Positions 26,479 through 35,865 of a stretch of 64,000 bases of DNA are shown here, piece by piece; within the stretch, counting starts at the first letter, position 1, and each line of letters opens with the position of its first letter. Source of the DNA: DASRHK01 sp963776465 (GTDB lineage Bacteria; Pseudomonadota; Gammaproteobacteria; Nevskiales; Nevskiaceae); the NCBI GenBank assembly GCA_963776465.1, contig CAVZMV010000002.1, positions 2,046,001-2,110,000 on the forward strand, read 5' to 3'. A model generated the notes under the pieces. The model did no database searches, was not told the DNA's origin, and saw only the letters and a program-made list of their open reading frames with translations. The translations under genes and the position numbers were made by a program.

Positions 26479-27585
26479 ATGCCCCCTGCCACCGCTGTCG
26501 CCAAGGAACGGCTGATCTCGGCCGACTCGCACGTCTACTTCACCGGCGAGTGGGTCAAGCAGCGGCTGCGCAAGCCCATGCACAAGGTCTGGGACGGGGC
26601 GATGAAGAAGGCCGAGGCCTACGCGGCCAAGGTGCATCGCGGCGGTCAGCCCAATCTCGAGCTCGAGGATTTCGTCGACCCGTCGGCGTCGCAGGACCCG
26701 GGCTACAGGGAGCCGGCCGGCAAGCTCAAAGCCATGGATCGCGACGGCGTGCAGGCCGAGGTGATCTTCCCGGAAGTCGGCGGCGCCAAGGTCTGCAATC
26801 CGCACCTGATGGGCAAGGACTGGAAAGAGGTCTTCCAGGGCTTCAACCAGGGGATGGCGGATTTCGCCGCTTACAACCCGGATCGCCTCCTGTGTGCGTA
26901 CCAGCTGCCGCTCTACGACATTCCATTCGCGGTGAAGGAAGTGAAGCGCCTGGCCAAGGAGAGCAAGGCGCGCTGCGTGCAGCTCTCGCCGTTCCCCTCC
27001 GACCTCGGCCTGCCGGACCTGCACGACAAGTCCTACGCGCCGCTGTGGAAGACGATCGAGGAGACCGGCCTCACGATCATGAATCACCTGGATCTGAAGG
27101 CGTCTCTGTGGGACGTGTTCCGCCGCGACCCGACGCCGCAGAAAGGCATCTTCACGGGCCTTGCCTGGGCGCCGCTAGCCGAGACGCTCTGCTTCTGGAT
27201 CCTGACCGGTACGCTGGAGAAGTACCCGAAGATGAAGGTCATCTTCGTGGAGCCGGGCCTTGGCTGGGTGCCGTGGTTCTTCGAGTTCCTGCTCGACCCG
27301 CGCATGCACCAGCACTACGAATTCCCCGGCGTGAAGAAGCCGCCGAGCGAGACCTTCCGCGCGCAATGCGGCGCCACGTTCATGTACGAGCCCAAGGGGC
27401 TGAAGACCTTCTACGACTATTTCGGCGCAGACTGCCTTTACTGGTCGACCGACTTCCCGCACCCTGCCACCTGCTGGCCGAATTCGCAGAAGCAGGTGAT
27501 CAGCCAGTTCAAGGAAGCCGGCATCCCCGACAAGGACCGGATCAAGATCACGTCGACCAACGCGATGAAGGCGTTCGGCCTGTAA
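26479..27585 (+). CDS. Amidohydrolase-2 (ACMSD-like) family protein
   Basis: A 368-residue TIM-barrel protein of the ACMSD/amidohydrolase-2 type. Seen: N-terminal SADSHVY (the first metal pair is D-x-H here rather than HxH), then VIFPEVGG, IMNHLDLK, KVIFVEPGLGWVPWFFEF, and WSTDFPHPATCWPN near the end, which carries the usual catalytic Asp. GAGGAG precedes the ATG. It runs with the CoA-transferase gene, and this pair recurs in steroid and bile-acid degrading bacteria; the substrate here is not known. Decarboxylase or hydrolase activity cannot be told apart. Confidence 0.83.
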   Translation: MPPATAVAKERLISADSHVYFTGEWVKQRLRKPMHKVWDGAMKKAEAYAAKVHRGGQPNLELEDFVDPSASQDPGYREPAGKLKAMDRDGVQAEVIFPEVGGAKVCNPHLMGKDWKEVFQGFNQGMADFAAYNPDRLLCAYQLPLYDIPFAVKEVKRLAKESKARCVQLSPFPSDLGLPDLHDKSYAPLWKTIEETGLTIMNHLDLKASLWDVFRRDPTPQKGIFTGLAWAPLAETLCFWILTGTLEKYPKMKVIFVEPGLGWVPWFFEFLLDPRMHQHYEFPGVKKPPSETFRAQCGATFMYEPKGLKTFYDYFGADCLYWSTDFPHPATCWPNSQKQVISQFKEAGIPDKDRIKITSTNAMKAFGL

Positions 27586-27596
27586 CCGCGCTTTTA

Positions 27597-27647
27597 TGTA
27601 GGAGGGGCTGTTAGCCCCGACCGTCGGGGCCAACGGCCCCTCCTACA
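27597..27647. repeat. GTAGGAG...CTCCTAC palindromic repeat, copy 4
   Basis: TGTAGGAG to CTCCTACA, but the left arm here is GGGGCTGTTAGCCCC and the right GGGGCCAACGGCCCC, so relative to the copy at 1098 the element is inverted. It sits between two co-directional catabolic genes. Confidence 0.88.
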
Positions 27648-27667
27648 AAGATCAAAGGAGTTTCTTG

Positions 27668-30219
27668 ATGGCTGGAGTTCTCGACAAAGTCCGCGTGCTG
27701 GATCTCTCCTGGGGCATCGCGGGCCCGATGACCGCGATGCTGCTCGGCGATAACGGCGCCGACGTCATCAAGATCGAGCCGCCCGGCGGCGACCCGTATC
27801 GCAACCAGCTCGGCTACAAGGTCTGGCAGCGCGGCAAGCGCAGCGCGATCTATGACCTCAAGAGCCCGACGGACAATCGCGCGTTCCAGGATCTGGTGAA
27901 GACCGCCGACATCCTGGTCGAGTCCTACTCGCCCGGCGTGACGGGGCGCCTGGGCATCGATTACGCGACGCTCTCGAAGATCAATCCGCGCCTGATCTAT
28001 TGCTCGATCACCGGCTACGGCCGCGACAACGAGCATTCCAAGCGTCCTGCGTATGACGGCCTCGTGCAGGCGCGCACGGGCCTCATGTGGGAGCAGCGCG
28101 GCTGGGCCGAAGGCGCGCTCAATCACATGAACGGCCTGCCGGATCCGTATCCGGAAGACGTGGTGCAAATTCCGCCGGACTGGGTGCAGGGCGCGCCGCG
28201 TCCGGGACCGTTGTTCGTCGCTTCGCACTGGCCGAGCCTCGGCGCGTTCTTCACCGCGTCGCTGGGAATTTCTGCAGCGTTGCGCGCGCGTGAGCACACC
28301 GGCAAAGGGCAGTGGGTGGAAACGTCCTTGCTGCAAGGCGCGATGGCCGGCGCCGCCGGCGTCTGGCAGCGCGCGGAGAAACCCGACGCGCCCGGCTTCG
28401 ACACCTGGATCCTCAACTGCCGCTCGCCCAAAGGGCACTTCAAGTGCAAGGACGGCAAGTGGATCCACAACTGGGTGCCGAACCCGCGCTTCATCCTGCA
28501 GGCGTCCAAGGGCGACAAGCTCGACGCATCGCCCGATCTCACCGTGCAGAACGATCCGGACCGCTTCGGCACCGGACCCGAAGAGATCCTGGTGATGGCG
28601 CACTACCAGCCGATCCTCGCCGAGGCCATCGCCAAGTTCACCGCCAAGGAGTGGACCGACGCCGCCGCGCAGGCGGAGATGACGATGCAGCCGGTGCGGC
28701 CGATCGAGGAGTCGCTGGCCGATCCCGAATTCCTGAAGGACGGCTGCGTGGTCGAGCAGACCGATCCGGAGCTCGGCACGATCCGCACGGTCGGCAACGC
28801 GTTCAACATGAGCCTGACGCAGGGCAAGCCCGGCGCGCCGCCGGTGAAGGCGGGCGCGAACACCGCAGAGGTGAAATCAGAAGCGGCGAAGATCCTGAAG
28901 GAAGCCAAGGCCGGAACGGTGGCCGCGAACTCCGGCAAGAAACTCGAAGTCGCCGCTCGAAGGCGTCGTCGTCCTCGACCTTGGTCTGGCCATCGCCGGA
29001 CCGTTCGGCACGCAGCTGCTGTCAGATCTCGGCGCCACGGTCATCAAGATCAACGGGCTCTACGACATCTTCTGGCACCGCGTGCACATCGCCTACATGG
29101 CCAACCGCGGCAAGAAGAGCATCACGCTGAACCTCAAAGACCCGCGCTCGATGAAGATCCTGCTCGATCTCGTCGCCAAGGCCGACGTGGTCCAGCACAA
29201 CATGCGCTACGACGCCGCCGAGCGCCTGAAGATCGACTACGAGTCGCTGAAGAAGCTGAACCCCAAGCTGATCTACTGCCACACCCGCGGCTTCGAGCGT
29301 GGCGTGCGCCAGGGTATGCCCGGCAACGACCAGACCGGCGCGTGCCTGTCGGGCATCCAGTACGAGGACGGCGGCATGGGCCGCGGCGGCAAGCCGCTGT
29401 GGAGCTTCACGTCGTTCGGCGACACCGGCAACGGCTTCCTCTCCGCCATCGGCATCATCAACGCGCTCTACCATCGCGATCGCACCGGCGAGGGTCAGTT
29501 CGTCGACACCTCGATCATCAACGCGGCGCTGCTCAACACCAGCTACGCGGTGGCCAAGCCCGACGGCACCGGCTTCGAGCGCCCGCGCATCGACGGCATG
29601 CAGCTCGGCTACTCCGCCGGCCATCGCATCTACGAGACCAAGGACGGCTGGCTGTGCTTCGTGCTGGTGACGCAGGAGCATTGGGACGAGCTCTTCACCG
29701 TGCTGCGCGCGCCCAAGCTGACAATGGACCCGCAAGTTTGCGTCGCACGAGGCGCGCGTGCAGAACGACAAGGCGCTCTCCGACTTCATCGCCGAGCGCA
29801 TGAAGATGCACACGGCGGCCGAGTGGTTCGCCGAGCTCGACAAGGCCGGCGTTCCGGTGGAGATCGTGAGCGAGGACTTCTCGCGCAAGCTCCACGACAA
29901 CGAGGGATTCCACAAGCGCCAGTGGACGGTGTCGTATCCGCATCCGGTCGTCGGCAAGCTCGATCAGATCGGCCTGCTCGTGAACCTCTCGGACACGCCC
30001 GGCGTGATCCAGGGTCGCCCGCTCATCGTGGGCGAGCACACCAAGGAGATCATGTCCGGCATGGGCTACACCGAGGAGCAGATGAAGACGATGGAGGAGC
30101 AGTTCGCCATCGGCTTCCCGGGCATGCCGCGCATGCCGCCGCGTCCGGCGCCCGGCGCCGCTGCTGCGCCCAAGCAAGGGATGGCGGGGATGCTGGCGCA
30201 GGAAGCGGGGAAGAAGTAG
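27668..30219 (+). CDS. Tandem two-domain CaiB/BaiF CoA-transferase (two frame breaks)
   Basis: A class III CoA-transferase that would move CoA between acids, with two complete family domains in one gene (about 849 residues when repaired). Domain 1 begins VRVLDLSWGIAGPMTAMLLGDNGADVIKIE; domain 2 begins LEGVVVLDLGLAIAGPFGTQLLSDLGATVIKI. The frame changes near 28940-28955 (an AAA run fits) and near 29731-29733; each is repaired by removing one base and gives a total divisible by three. No stop separates the domains, so a fusion is more likely than two genes. AAAGGAG precedes the ATG. The last 30 residues are Pro/Ala/Met-rich. Confidence 0.85.
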
Positions 30220-30236
30220 GGAAAGAGAGATAAAAC

Positions 30237-30653
30237 ATGAAAAACCGCTTCCTGATCTCGGTGACCGCGATTCTCGTCTTGTCGCAGTTGCTCGACTTCG
30301 TCGTGCACGGCCTGCTGCTCGCTGGCGACTACGCGCCGCTCGCGCAAGCCGGCGTCTTCCGCCTTCCGGAAGACTCGCAGCGCTACATGGCGTTCATGAT
30401 CGTTGCCCACCTCCTGATCGCCGTTGGCTTCACCTGGGTCTATCGCCAGGGGGTGGACAGGAGCAAGCCCGTTCTCGGCCAGGGATTGCGCTTCGGCATC
30501 GCGGTCGCGCTTCTCGCTACGATTCCGGGCTATCTCATCTACTACGCGGTCACGCCGCTGCCGCCGGCGCTGGTGATCAAGCAAATCGCCTTCAGCACCG
30601 TCGCGGTGTTGATCCTCGGCATCGCGACGGCGGCGATCAACCAGCGAGCGTAG
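30237..30653 (+). CDS. Four-helix membrane protein of unknown function
   Basis: A 138-residue integral membrane protein with four predicted helices (LISVTAILVLSQLLDFVVHGLLL, FMIVAHLLIAVGFTWVY, GIAVALLATIPGYLIYYAV, IAFSTVAVLILGIATAAI). A His in helix 1 and another in helix 2 might bind something, but no family is recognised. A purine-rich site (GAAAGAGAG) precedes the ATG. It follows the CoA-transferase by 17 bases and could be in the same transcript. Confidence 0.7.
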   Translation: MKNRFLISVTAILVLSQLLDFVVHGLLLAGDYAPLAQAGVFRLPEDSQRYMAFMIVAHLLIAVGFTWVYRQGVDRSKPVLGQGLRFGIAVALLATIPGYLIYYAVTPLPPALVIKQIAFSTVAVLILGIATAAINQRA

Positions 30654-30695
30654 CTTCCGCTGTTGGAACCCCGGGCCGTCCGGGCGAGTCACAGG

Positions 30696-31466
30696 GTGGT
30701 GACCCCCGCGCAAAAATGGCCGCAACGTCTTTGGATCGTCCGGCACGGCCAGAGTGCCGGTAACGTCGCGCGCGACCTCGCCGAGGCCTCTGCGCTGCCG
30801 GTCATCGACATCGCCGAGCGCGACATGGACGTGCCGCTGTCGGCGCTCGGCCAGGAGCAGGCGCGGGCGCTGGGCAAGTGGTTCGGCGAGCAGCCGCGCA
30901 CGGAGCAGCCCGACATCGTCCTGTGCTCCCCCTACGTTCGCGCGCGCCAGACGGCGATCAGCGTGCTCGAAGGGTTGGGCCGCGATCCGGCGGACCTGCG
31001 CGTCGACGAGCGCCTGCGCGAGAAGGAGTTCGGCGTGCTCGATCGGCTGACGCGGCATGGCATCGTCGCGAAATTCCCGGAGCTGGCCGAGCAGCGCGCG
31101 CACGTCGGCAAGTTCTATTTCCGTCCTCCCGGCGGCGAAAGCTGGTGCGACGTGATCCTGCGGCTGCGCAGCGTCATCGACACCATGACCCGCGAGCACA
31201 ACGGCCAGCGCGTGCTGATCGTCGCGCATCAGGTGATCGTCACGTGCATGCGCTACCTGCTGGAGCGCATGGACGAGACGCAGGTGCTCGACATGGACCG
31301 CAAGGGCGACGTACCCAACTGCGGCGTCACTTCCTACGTCTACGATCCGAAAGCCGGGCGCAAGGGCAAGCTGGTCATCGAGCGCGTGAACTTCCTGGCG
31401 CCGCTGCACGAGGCGGGCGCGCCGGTGACCGACGCCCCCGACGTACCGGCAGCACCCAAGTCTTGA
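30696..31466 (+). CDS. Histidine-phosphatase (phosphoglycerate-mutase-like) protein
   Basis: A 256-residue histidine phosphatase. Seen: catalytic RHGQSAGN at the N-terminus, PLSALGQEQARALG, SPYVRARQTA and VAHQVIVTCMRYLLE with the second His. A GTG at 30696 puts the RHG motif 15 residues in; a TTG at 30663 would give 11 more residues but has no ribosome site. The stop overlaps the TTG start of the next gene, so the two are coupled. It may act on a sugar phosphate or a nucleotide; substrate unknown. Confidence 0.82.
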   Translation: MVTPAQKWPQRLWIVRHGQSAGNVARDLAEASALPVIDIAERDMDVPLSALGQEQARALGKWFGEQPRTEQPDIVLCSPYVRARQTAISVLEGLGRDPADLRVDERLREKEFGVLDRLTRHGIVAKFPELAEQRAHVGKFYFRPPGGESWCDVILRLRSVIDTMTREHNGQRVLIVAHQVIVTCMRYLLERMDETQVLDMDRKGDVPNCGVTSYVYDPKAGRKGKLVIERVNFLAPLHEAGAPVTDAPDVPAAPKS

Positions 31467-32293
31467 GCGCGCGCACCGCGGTCGAGGTCAACGCGGCGCT
31501 GCTGCGTCGCTGGGCCTTGCCGCGCCCCGAGGACGGCGACGGCAAGGACGGCCGCGGTCGCGTGCTGATCGTCGCGGGCAGCGCGGAGACACCGGGCAGC
31601 GCGAGCCTTGCGGTCGACGGCGCACTGCGCGCCGGCGCGGGACGCGTGACGCTGGCGACGCCGCCGGCGATCGCGCTGGCCCTGGGGATCACGCTGCCGG
31701 AAGCGCGCGTGATCCGGATCCCGGCGCTGCGCGGTGACGATCTCGAGGCCAACTGCGTGCTGTTGGGTCCGGGCATGCGCGAAGCCCCGGCGCTGGTGAC
31801 GCGCCTGCTGCAGCGCTGCACGCAAGTCCCCGTCATCCTCGACGCGCGCGCGATGAACGTGCTGCTGCGTCGCGCGGCCCCGCTGCCGGATCGCGTGCTC
31901 ATCACGCCGCACGCGGGCGAGCTCGCGCACCTGGGCCTGGGCTCGCGCGAAGCGATCGAGCGCGACCCCGAGAGGTTCGCGCACCGCGCCGCCAGGCGCT
32001 GGAACGTCAGCGTGGTGCTGAAGAACGCGACGACGTTCATCGTCGCCGCCGACGGCAAGAGCTGGCGCCATCGCGGCGGCAACCCGGGCCTGGGCATCTC
32101 CGGCTCGGGCGACGTGCTTGCCGGCGTGATTGCCGGCCTCGTCGCACGCGGCGCGTCGCTCGAGCAGGCCGCGGTGTGGGGCGTGGCGCTGCATGCGAAA
32201 GCGGGCGAGGCCCTCGCTCGCAAGATCGGCCCGCTCGGCTACATGGCGCGTGAGTTGGCCGCGGAAGTGCCGCGACTGATGCAGCGCTCGTAG
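31463..32293 (+). CDS. nnrD: ADP/ATP-dependent NAD(P)H-hydrate dehydratase
   Basis: A 276-residue ribokinase-fold enzyme that repairs damaged NADHX/NADPHX. Seen: GRVLIVAGSAETPGSASLA near the start, VLLGPGM, LITPHAGELAHL, VVLKNATTFIVA, and the GNPGLGISGSGDVLAGVIAGL motif with the catalytic Asp. Only the dehydratase half is present; there is no epimerase (YjeF_N) domain as in bifunctional enzymes. It starts at TTG overlapping the phosphatase stop, which makes initiation dependent on the upstream gene. Confidence 0.87.
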   Translation: MSARTAVEVNAALLRRWALPRPEDGDGKDGRGRVLIVAGSAETPGSASLAVDGALRAGAGRVTLATPPAIALALGITLPEARVIRIPALRGDDLEANCVLLGPGMREAPALVTRLLQRCTQVPVILDARAMNVLLRRAAPLPDRVLITPHAGELAHLGLGSREAIERDPERFAHRAARRWNVSVVLKNATTFIVAADGKSWRHRGGNPGLGISGSGDVLAGVIAGLVARGASLEQAAVWGVALHAKAGEALARKIGPLGYMARELAAEVPRLMQRS

Positions 32294-32311
32294 CGCGCGT
32301 CGCGTGCGAAA

Positions 32312-33184
32312 ATGCACGCCATGATTCGACTCCTTGCGCGCTGCACTGGTGTTGCGGCAACGCTGATGCTCTCCGCCTGCGGCGACGACGCACCGCCCAC
32401 CGCCGTCGACCGGCCCGCATGCACACCGCAATCGGGAATGCCGATCACGTTCGAGGGACCGATCGACGTCGGCGGGTTCAACCTGCATGCCGACATTCAA
32501 GGGATCGCTGATGCCGGTCAGCCGACGATCGTGTTCGACGCGGGCGGGGGCGAGGATCACACGCCCTGGCAGGCCGCCGAGGTGCAGCAGACGATCGCGC
32601 AGTACGCGCTGACGATCTCGTACGATCGCGCCGGCATGGGGCAGTCGGACGAGAGCGGTCTGCCGAAGACCGCGGCGGAGCAGGCGCGTCAGCTGCACGT
32701 CCTGCTGGAGAACAGCGGCCTTCCTAAGCCGTACCTCCTCGTCAGCCACTCGATCACGGGATTCAACGCGCGACTGTTCGCCGACCTCTACCCGGAGGAT
32801 CTCTTCGGCGTGGTCTTCGTTGACTCCTCGCACGAGGGCATGAACGAAGGAACCTGGCAGCCGGTGACGATCGTCGACGTTTCGTCCAGCGGCGAGATGA
32901 GCTACGCCGAGTTCACCGAGACGGTGGAGCAGGCGCAGGATTCGCGCACGCGCGATCGGCTGCGCGACAAGCCGGTCAGCGTTCTCAGCGCCACCTGCCA
33001 CGGACCGTGTCCCGCCGGCGTGAGCATCGTCGACGAATCCGGGTGGATGGAGTTCCAGAACGACCTTGCGTCCCTGTCGGACGATTCGGTGCACACCGTC
33101 GCGCCGCCGGGCTCCGAGCACCACCTGATGACGACGCAGCCGCAAATGGTCATCGACGGCATCTGCGAAATTCTGAACCGCTAG
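32312..33184 (+). CDS. Alpha/beta-hydrolase lipoprotein
   Basis: A 290-residue exported alpha/beta hydrolase. Seen: signal with lipobox MLSAC, then IVFDAGGGEDHTPW (oxyanion strand), ISYDRAGMGQSD, the nucleophile elbow VSHSITGFNARL (SHSITG, a variant of GxSxG), and a late SEHHLM that may carry the catalytic His. ATG at 32321 is an equal alternative start. The Cys pair in ATCHGPCP may form a disulphide. The substrate is unknown; it could be an esterase or haloalkane-type hydrolase. It is convergent with the PhoD gene, overlapping by four bases. Confidence 0.82.
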   Translation: MHAMIRLLARCTGVAATLMLSACGDDAPPTAVDRPACTPQSGMPITFEGPIDVGGFNLHADIQGIADAGQPTIVFDAGGGEDHTPWQAAEVQQTIAQYALTISYDRAGMGQSDESGLPKTAAEQARQLHVLLENSGLPKPYLLVSHSITGFNARLFADLYPEDLFGVVFVDSSHEGMNEGTWQPVTIVDVSSSGEMSYAEFTETVEQAQDSRTRDRLRDKPVSVLSATCHGPCPAGVSIVDESGWMEFQNDLASLSDDSVHTVAPPGSEHHLMTTQPQMVIDGICEILNR

Positions 33185-35208
33185 ATCGCGCGCTCGAAGC
33201 GACGGCTCCAAACCGCGACGCCGTCGTCGCGCACCACCTCCAGGTTCAGCACGGCGCGATCGGCGTCGCCGCCGATGGTCAGGAACGAGAAGTGGCTGCG
33301 CCGCGACCAGTAGACGACGCCGGGCGTGCCGCCGAACGTCAGCTCCAGCAGCGGGTTGGAGATGTTCTGGTCGTTGGGCGTCGGGATGTCGAGTGGGCAG
33401 GCGCGTGCCTCGAACAGTCCGTCGCGATCCCACACCATCGTGAAGTGCGTGTCGCCGGTGAGGAACACGACCTGGCCGCGGACGTTGGCGGCGATGTGCG
33501 CCAGGATCAGGTCGCGCTCGGCGGTGAAGCCGGTAGCCCAGCTGCCGTCTCGCGCGTTGGCCCCCGGCGCCGGCGCCACCGTGCACGGCGAGCAGATCAC
33601 CTGGAACGGCGCGGTCGACGCGGCCAGTCCGTCGAGCAGCCATTGGCGCTGCTGCAGGCCGAGCAGCGTCTTGTCAGCGGTGTCCGGCAGCGCGGGATCG
33701 CTCTTGTAGAGGCGCTGATCCAGGAGCCAGACGTCGGCAAGCCCGGCGGAGATCTTCCGGTAGGGACGCGGGTTGATCAGCGCATCCCACGGCGCGAGTC
33801 CCCAAGGCAGCAGGTGATCGGCGTTGGCGTCCTGCAGGCCGTAGTCGTGATCGTCTCGGCCGCCGACGAATGCGCAACGCTCAAGGATCGGCGCGAGGCG
33901 CGGGTTGTCCAGGAAGTGGCGCCAGATGCCGGCGTATCCCTCCATGGTCTGCGCGAACGGCCCGTGCGTGTCGGGATAGTTCAGGTCGCCCTGCCAGAGG
34001 AAGACGTCGGGATTGCGCGCGGCGAGCTGATCGAAGATCGCGTTGAACTGCGAGGCGCAGGCGCCGTAGGCGAGGGTGTACGTCGTCGCGTCGCCTGGCG
34101 GTGGCAGGACGCGGAAGCGTCGCGTCGGTCCGATCGTCTCGTGGCCATTGCGACGTAGCCGCGGTCTCCAGTAGGTCGCGCCCTGCGCGAGGCCGGTGAC
34201 CTCGGTCTTCGTTGCGAGAAACTGCGCGTCCGTAGCACCAGCCTCCACGACACGCGCGTCGGTGAAGTCGGGCGATTGCGCGACGTCGATGGAGATCTCC
34301 GCCGGCAGGTCGCTGGCGACGTGCAGCGTCGCGCCGCCGGCAATCGGCGCACCCGTCGTCGCGGCGACGATGCTCGCCGCCGCCGGCTCGAAATCATTTG
34401 CCGCGATGATCTCGATCCGCGCGAAGGCAGCCGTCGAGCGCTGGCGGATCGCATCGATGAAGGCTTGCCCGACCGGCGTTGCGATCACTGCCTGGCCTTC
34501 CTGCACCGAATACGGCAGCAGATGCAGGTTGCCTAGCGCCGGCAACACCGGATTGCTGGACGGCAGCAGCGTGTCCGCGTGCGCGAAGACGCCGGCGTCG
34601 CCGGCCTGCTGCAGCTCGGCAGTGCTGTCCGTCGCCTGGACCTCGTAGGGCGCGCCTTGCGCGCCGATCAACGTTGCCGTCAGCCTCGTCGGATGCCGCC
34701 CCGACGCTGCCAGCTCCAGCGTCATCGGCGATGGCGCAAGCAGTACGAGCGTCTGCGTCAAGGTCACGAGATCGAAGCCGGACCTGCGGACGATCGCGAG
34801 CGTGCGCGTGTCGGCGTCGTAGACCGCCGCATACCACGCGTGCATCGACGTGCGTCGCAGCACGACACCAACGCCGCGTCCGGAGCGCGTGACCACCGCG
34901 CGAGCCGTGCCGTCGACGAAGCGCGCGTCGATCGCGAAAGCGACCGGACGCGGATCGTTGGGGAACACGTCCGAGCCTGCCAGCAGCAGGCCTTGTCCGC
35001 TCTCGCGCGACAGCGTCGCGACGCCGGGACAGGTCCAGCGCGCGTCCCATCCGTCGCCATCGGGCAGGGCGGTGAAGTCGAGGTCCAGCGCACGCGCCGG
35101 CGTTGCGACGGTCGACGAGCCGCACCCGTCCATCGCGGCCAGCGCCATGCCGCCGCCGCTCACGGCGGCGAGGCGAAGCAGGTCGCGACGGGTGAGCGCG
35201 CGTTTCAT
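33181..35208 (-). CDS. PhoD-like alkaline phosphatase, Tat-exported
   Basis: A 675-residue metallophosphatase. Seen: a Tat-type signal (TRRDLLRLAAVSGGG) followed by MDGCG, so a lipid anchor is possible; a long N-terminal beta-sandwich part; then the PhoD core with YGACASQFNAIFDQLA, LWQGDLNYPD (metal Asp), GGRDDHDYG, and FLTGDTHFTM. PhoD enzymes are Ca/Fe phosphodiesterases/phosphatases in the periplasm. A fibronectin-like segment precedes the catalytic part. The start is 47 bases from the divergent LysE gene. ATG at 35208 is chosen over upstream ones that run into LysE. Confidence 0.85.
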   Translation of the reverse strand: MKRALTRRDLLRLAAVSGGGMALAAMDGCGSSTVATPARALDLDFTALPDGDGWDARWTCPGVATLSRESGQGLLLAGSDVFPNDPRPVAFAIDARFVDGTARAVVTRSGRGVGVVLRRTSMHAWYAAVYDADTRTLAIVRRSGFDLVTLTQTLVLLAPSPMTLELAASGRHPTRLTATLIGAQGAPYEVQATDSTAELQQAGDAGVFAHADTLLPSSNPVLPALGNLHLLPYSVQEGQAVIATPVGQAFIDAIRQRSTAAFARIEIIAANDFEPAAASIVAATTGAPIAGGATLHVASDLPAEISIDVAQSPDFTDARVVEAGATDAQFLATKTEVTGLAQGATYWRPRLRRNGHETIGPTRRFRVLPPPGDATTYTLAYGACASQFNAIFDQLAARNPDVFLWQGDLNYPDTHGPFAQTMEGYAGIWRHFLDNPRLAPILERCAFVGGRDDHDYGLQDANADHLLPWGLAPWDALINPRPYRKISAGLADVWLLDQRLYKSDPALPDTADKTLLGLQQRQWLLDGLAASTAPFQVICSPCTVAPAPGANARDGSWATGFTAERDLILAHIAANVRGQVVFLTGDTHFTMVWDRDGLFEARACPLDIPTPNDQNISNPLLELTFGGTPGVVYWSRRSHFSFLTIGGDADRAVLNLEVVRDDGVAVWSRRFERAI

Positions 35209-35255
35209 TGATGCGATCATACGTGCCCGCCCTGCATCCAAGCCTCGTTCGCCGT

Positions 35256-35861
35256 ATGGACTCGACCCGACTGCTCGCGTTCTGCGGCAGCTTCTTCCTG
35301 ATCGCGATGAGCCCTGGCCTCTGCATGACGCTGGCGATGTCGCTGGGCATCAGCATCGGCGTGCGCCGCACTTTATGGATGATGCTGGGCGAGCTGGTCG
35401 GCATCGCGCTTGTCGGCGCATGCGCGATGGCCGGCGTCGCCGCGCTGCTGCTGGCCGATCCGCGGATCTTCACCGCATTCAAGGTCGCCGGCGCCGCGTA
35501 TCTGATGTGGATGGCGTGGCGCAACTGGCGCGCGCCGGTCGCCGCGCTGGCGACGACCTCGTCGCGCTCGCCTGCGGCGCTGTGCACGCAGGGCTTCGTC
35601 ACCGCGGTGGCCAATCCCAAGGCCTGGGCTTTCATGATGGCGCTCCTGCCGCCCTTCATCGATGCCAAGTCGCCTCTCGCACCGCAGATGGCGGTGCTGC
35701 TGGCGCTGATGGTTACCCTCGAGTTCACCGCGCTGCTGATCTACGCGCAGGGCGGGCGCACCTTGAGCGAGCTCCTGCTGCGCCGCGGCCAGGCGCAGTG
35801 GCTCAACCGCGTCGCCGCCGCGATGATGGTGGGCGTCGCGCTCTGGCTGCTGCTGGGCTGA
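35256..35861 (+). CDS. LysE/RhtB-family amino-acid exporter
   Basis: A 201-residue exporter of the LysE/RhtB type with about six helices. Seen: FLIAMSPGLCMTLAMSLGISIGVRR (the usual PGP motif appears as PGL), ILTAFKVAGAAYLMWMAWRNW-like helix, GFVTAVANPKAWAFMMALLP, and a last helix ALWLLLG. Start chosen at ATG 35256, which gives the family length; a longer frame begins at 35208. It runs with the next gene 4 bases later. Substrate (amino acid or derivative) unknown. Confidence 0.87.
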   Translation: MDSTRLLAFCGSFFLIAMSPGLCMTLAMSLGISIGVRRTLWMMLGELVGIALVGACAMAGVAALLLADPRIFTAFKVAGAAYLMWMAWRNWRAPVAALATTSSRSPAALCTQGFVTAVANPKAWAFMMALLPPFIDAKSPLAPQMAVLLALMVTLEFTALLIYAQGGRTLSELLLRRGQAQWLNRVAAAMMVGVALWLLLG

Positions 35862-35865
35862 CCGC

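Noticed and set aside
31340..33643. A 767-codon bottom-strand frame
   Set aside because: It lies antisense to the nnrD and hydrolase genes and has no motif; such frames are common at this GC content.
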